Part shown: one piece after another, positions 4,599 to 5,303 of the stretch
Layout of the letters: each line of letters starts with the position of its first letter
Position numbering within the stretch: the stretch's first letter is position 1
NCBI GenBank assembly: GCA_017483425.1
Contig: JAFUWM010000326.1
Location: 1 to 5,303, forward strand
Direction: 5' to 3'
Source of the DNA: Lachnospiraceae bacterium
GTDB taxonomy: Bacteria > Bacillota > Clostridia > Lachnospirales > Lachnospiraceae
Length of the DNA stretch: 5,303 nt
The notes under the pieces: model-generated
What the model saw: only the letters and a program-made list of their open reading frames with translations
Databases searched by the model: none
Told to the model about the DNA's origin: nothing
Translations under genes and position numbers: made by a program

Positions 4599-4734
4599 TC
4601 GTCCGGCAGGTTTCCCGGCTAAGTATGCCCTGGCATACATCACGGTGACGGGATCGCGAGGGTCTTGCACCCTTCTTCCCTATTATGCCCATGCTCACTT
4701 CGTTGTTCAGACTTTTGCATAGGCCACCGGACGA
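4599..4734 (-). ncRNA. Cobalamin (B12) riboswitch aptamer
   Basis: The closing helix P1 is TCGTCCGG (4727-4734) with CCGGACGA (4599-4606), 8 bp. The conserved core is present: GGGAA followed by GGTGCAA...CCC (4660-4680), CCCGTCACCGTG (4641-4652) and the B12 box AGCCGGGAAACCTGCC (4605-4620). A peripheral 7-bp helix, GTATGCC/GGCATAC (4623-4638), and an 8-bp helix, GCCTATGC/GCATGGGC near 4687-4724, complete the fold. In this class, bound cobalamin normally turns the downstream gene off. It sits about 190 bases before the cbiK-like start. The intervening RNA contains several further hairpins (for example 4466-4484 and 4487-4498), which form the expression platform. Confidence 0.9.
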
Positions 4735-4755
4735 TTTTATTCAGTTGCAGAGATC

Positions 4756-4784
4756 AATATACCACAAAAGCATTCTGCGCTCAA
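4756..4784 (-). promoter_or_regulatory. Sigma-A type promoter of the riboswitch-cbiK unit
   Basis: On the minus strand TTGAGC (4779-4784) and TATATT (4756-4761) are separated by exactly 17 bases, giving a start near 4749, just before the riboswitch P1 helix at 4734. The -35 overlaps the recJ stop codon, so the chelatase unit is independent of recJ although tightly packed behind it. Confidence 0.65.
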
Positions 4785-5303
4785 CAGTAATGCTCGATCC
4801 TTATCTGAACAGAGCGTTCTCCCCTATACTCGTTTATCTCCACGGAATATAAAAGCTTCACGGTCCCGTGCTCACGTACATATCGGAACAGCAGATCCGC
4901 GTCACCAAAATATACGGCCGGAAGAGTTTTTCCGGAGAGATCGGACGCGTTACACTTAAAGACATTTCTGCTTTTCCCGTAAATATTGATGTTCCTTAGC
5001 TGTACATCCTTTATGGCAAAAAGCGGCTTCGGATTTCCTACGCCAAAGGGTTCAAGTCTCAGGATATCTTCCGCAAGCTCCATGTCCACATATGAAAGCG
5101 GCAGTGCCATATCAAAATAGATCTTCGCTGTCAGATCCCGCTCGCTGAGTGTACAGTTTTCGTTAAGTCTTTTTCTCATCATTTCCGGCGTAACGCCTGA
5201 TTTCAGGCTGAGGCCTCCGGCCATTTTGTGTCCGCCGTATTTTTCAAACAGATCGGAAACCTCAGTCATCGCGGCATACATATCATACTCTTCTATTGAC
5301 CGT
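4781..5303 (-). CDS. recJ: Single-stranded-DNA-specific exonuclease RecJ, C-terminal part; 5' end outside window
   Basis: The frame is open to the window edge and gives 173 residues ending at TGA (4781-4783). Opening RSIEEYDMYAAMTEVSDLFEKYGGHKMAGGLSL is the DHHA1-domain signature of RecJ (R-S, then GGHxxAxG; the glycines and His contact substrate). LEPFGVGNPKPLFAI follows, the conserved linker leading into the OB-fold, and the last 70 residues form a compact OB domain. RecJ degrades single-stranded DNA 5' to 3' in recombination and mismatch or base-excision repair. The catalytic DHH domain lies upstream, outside the window. The ATG at 5281 is an internal methionine, not the start. The absence of an added C-terminal domain is normal for short clostridial RecJ. 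No sign of damage is seen. Confidence 0.92.
   Translation of the reverse strand, partial: RSIEEYDMYAAMTEVSDLFEKYGGHKMAGGLSLKSGVTPEMMRKRLNENCTLSERDLTAKIYFDMALPLSYVDMELAEDILRLEPFGVGNPKPLFAIKDVQLRNINIYGKSRNVFKCNASDLSGKTLPAVYFGDADLLFRYVREHGTVKLLYSVEINEYRGERSVQIRIEHYC

Noticed and set aside
3712..4722. 336-codon plus-strand ORF across the chelatase gene and riboswitch
   Set aside because: It is antisense to a clear cbiK-like gene and a riboswitch, is Cys/Arg/His-rich with no domain pattern, and has no SD.
1..5303. CRISPR array
   Set aside because: No regularly spaced direct repeats were found; the repeats present are inverted or coding.

Overview
The window looks like chromosomal DNA from an anaerobic, low-to-mid GC Firmicute, most probably a gut Lachnospiraceae or related Clostridia. 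The reasons are strong AGGAGG ribosome binding sites, TTGACA/TATAAT-type promoters, a cobalamin riboswitch ahead of a CbiK-type lipoprotein, and MIF and PEBP homologues of the kind seen in such bacteria. The assignment rests on gene character only; no similarity search was run.

Layout from left to right. (1) 1-198 (+) is the 3' end of a gene whose last 65 residues resemble a BECR-type (CdiA-like tRNase) toxin tail. (2) 190-240 is a hairpin that could terminate transcription in both directions between this gene and the convergent Nudix gene. (3) 383-838 (-) is a Nudix hydrolase interrupted by an in-frame TAG. (4) 921-1046 (-) is a tRNA-Ala(GGC) gene in which every canonical arm is intact but the variable loop carries about 53 extra bases containing a REP-like hairpin. 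(5) 1075-1266 (-) is a 63-residue putative helix-turn-helix protein, divergent from (6) 1381-1881 (+), a zinc-ribbon membrane protein. (7) 1956-2510 and 2514-2858 (both -) are a translationally coupled pair: a MIF-family tautomerase followed by a PEBP-family lipoprotein. They are served by an extended -10 promoter with a 7-bp palindrome at the predicted start site. (8) 2895-3195 (-) holds a 44-codon ORF with a very strong ribosome binding site, preceded by two compact inverted-repeat structures. (9) 3197-4734 (-) is a complete transcription unit: promoter, cobalamin riboswitch, cbiK-like chelatase lipoprotein and intrinsic terminator. (10) 4781-5303 (-) is the C-terminal part of RecJ, cut by the window edge.

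How the parts work together. The best-understood unit is the B12-controlled chelatase: the aptamer is complete and the SD of the gene lies inside a hairpin that an upstream segment could disrupt. The left 1.1 kb has three damaged or odd items in a row (orphan toxin tail, nonsense-interrupted Nudix, insertion-bearing tRNA), suggesting a decaying accessory segment beside a tRNA. The most unusual observations are the tRNA with the insertion and the hairpin-plus-small-ORF element at 2895-3195.
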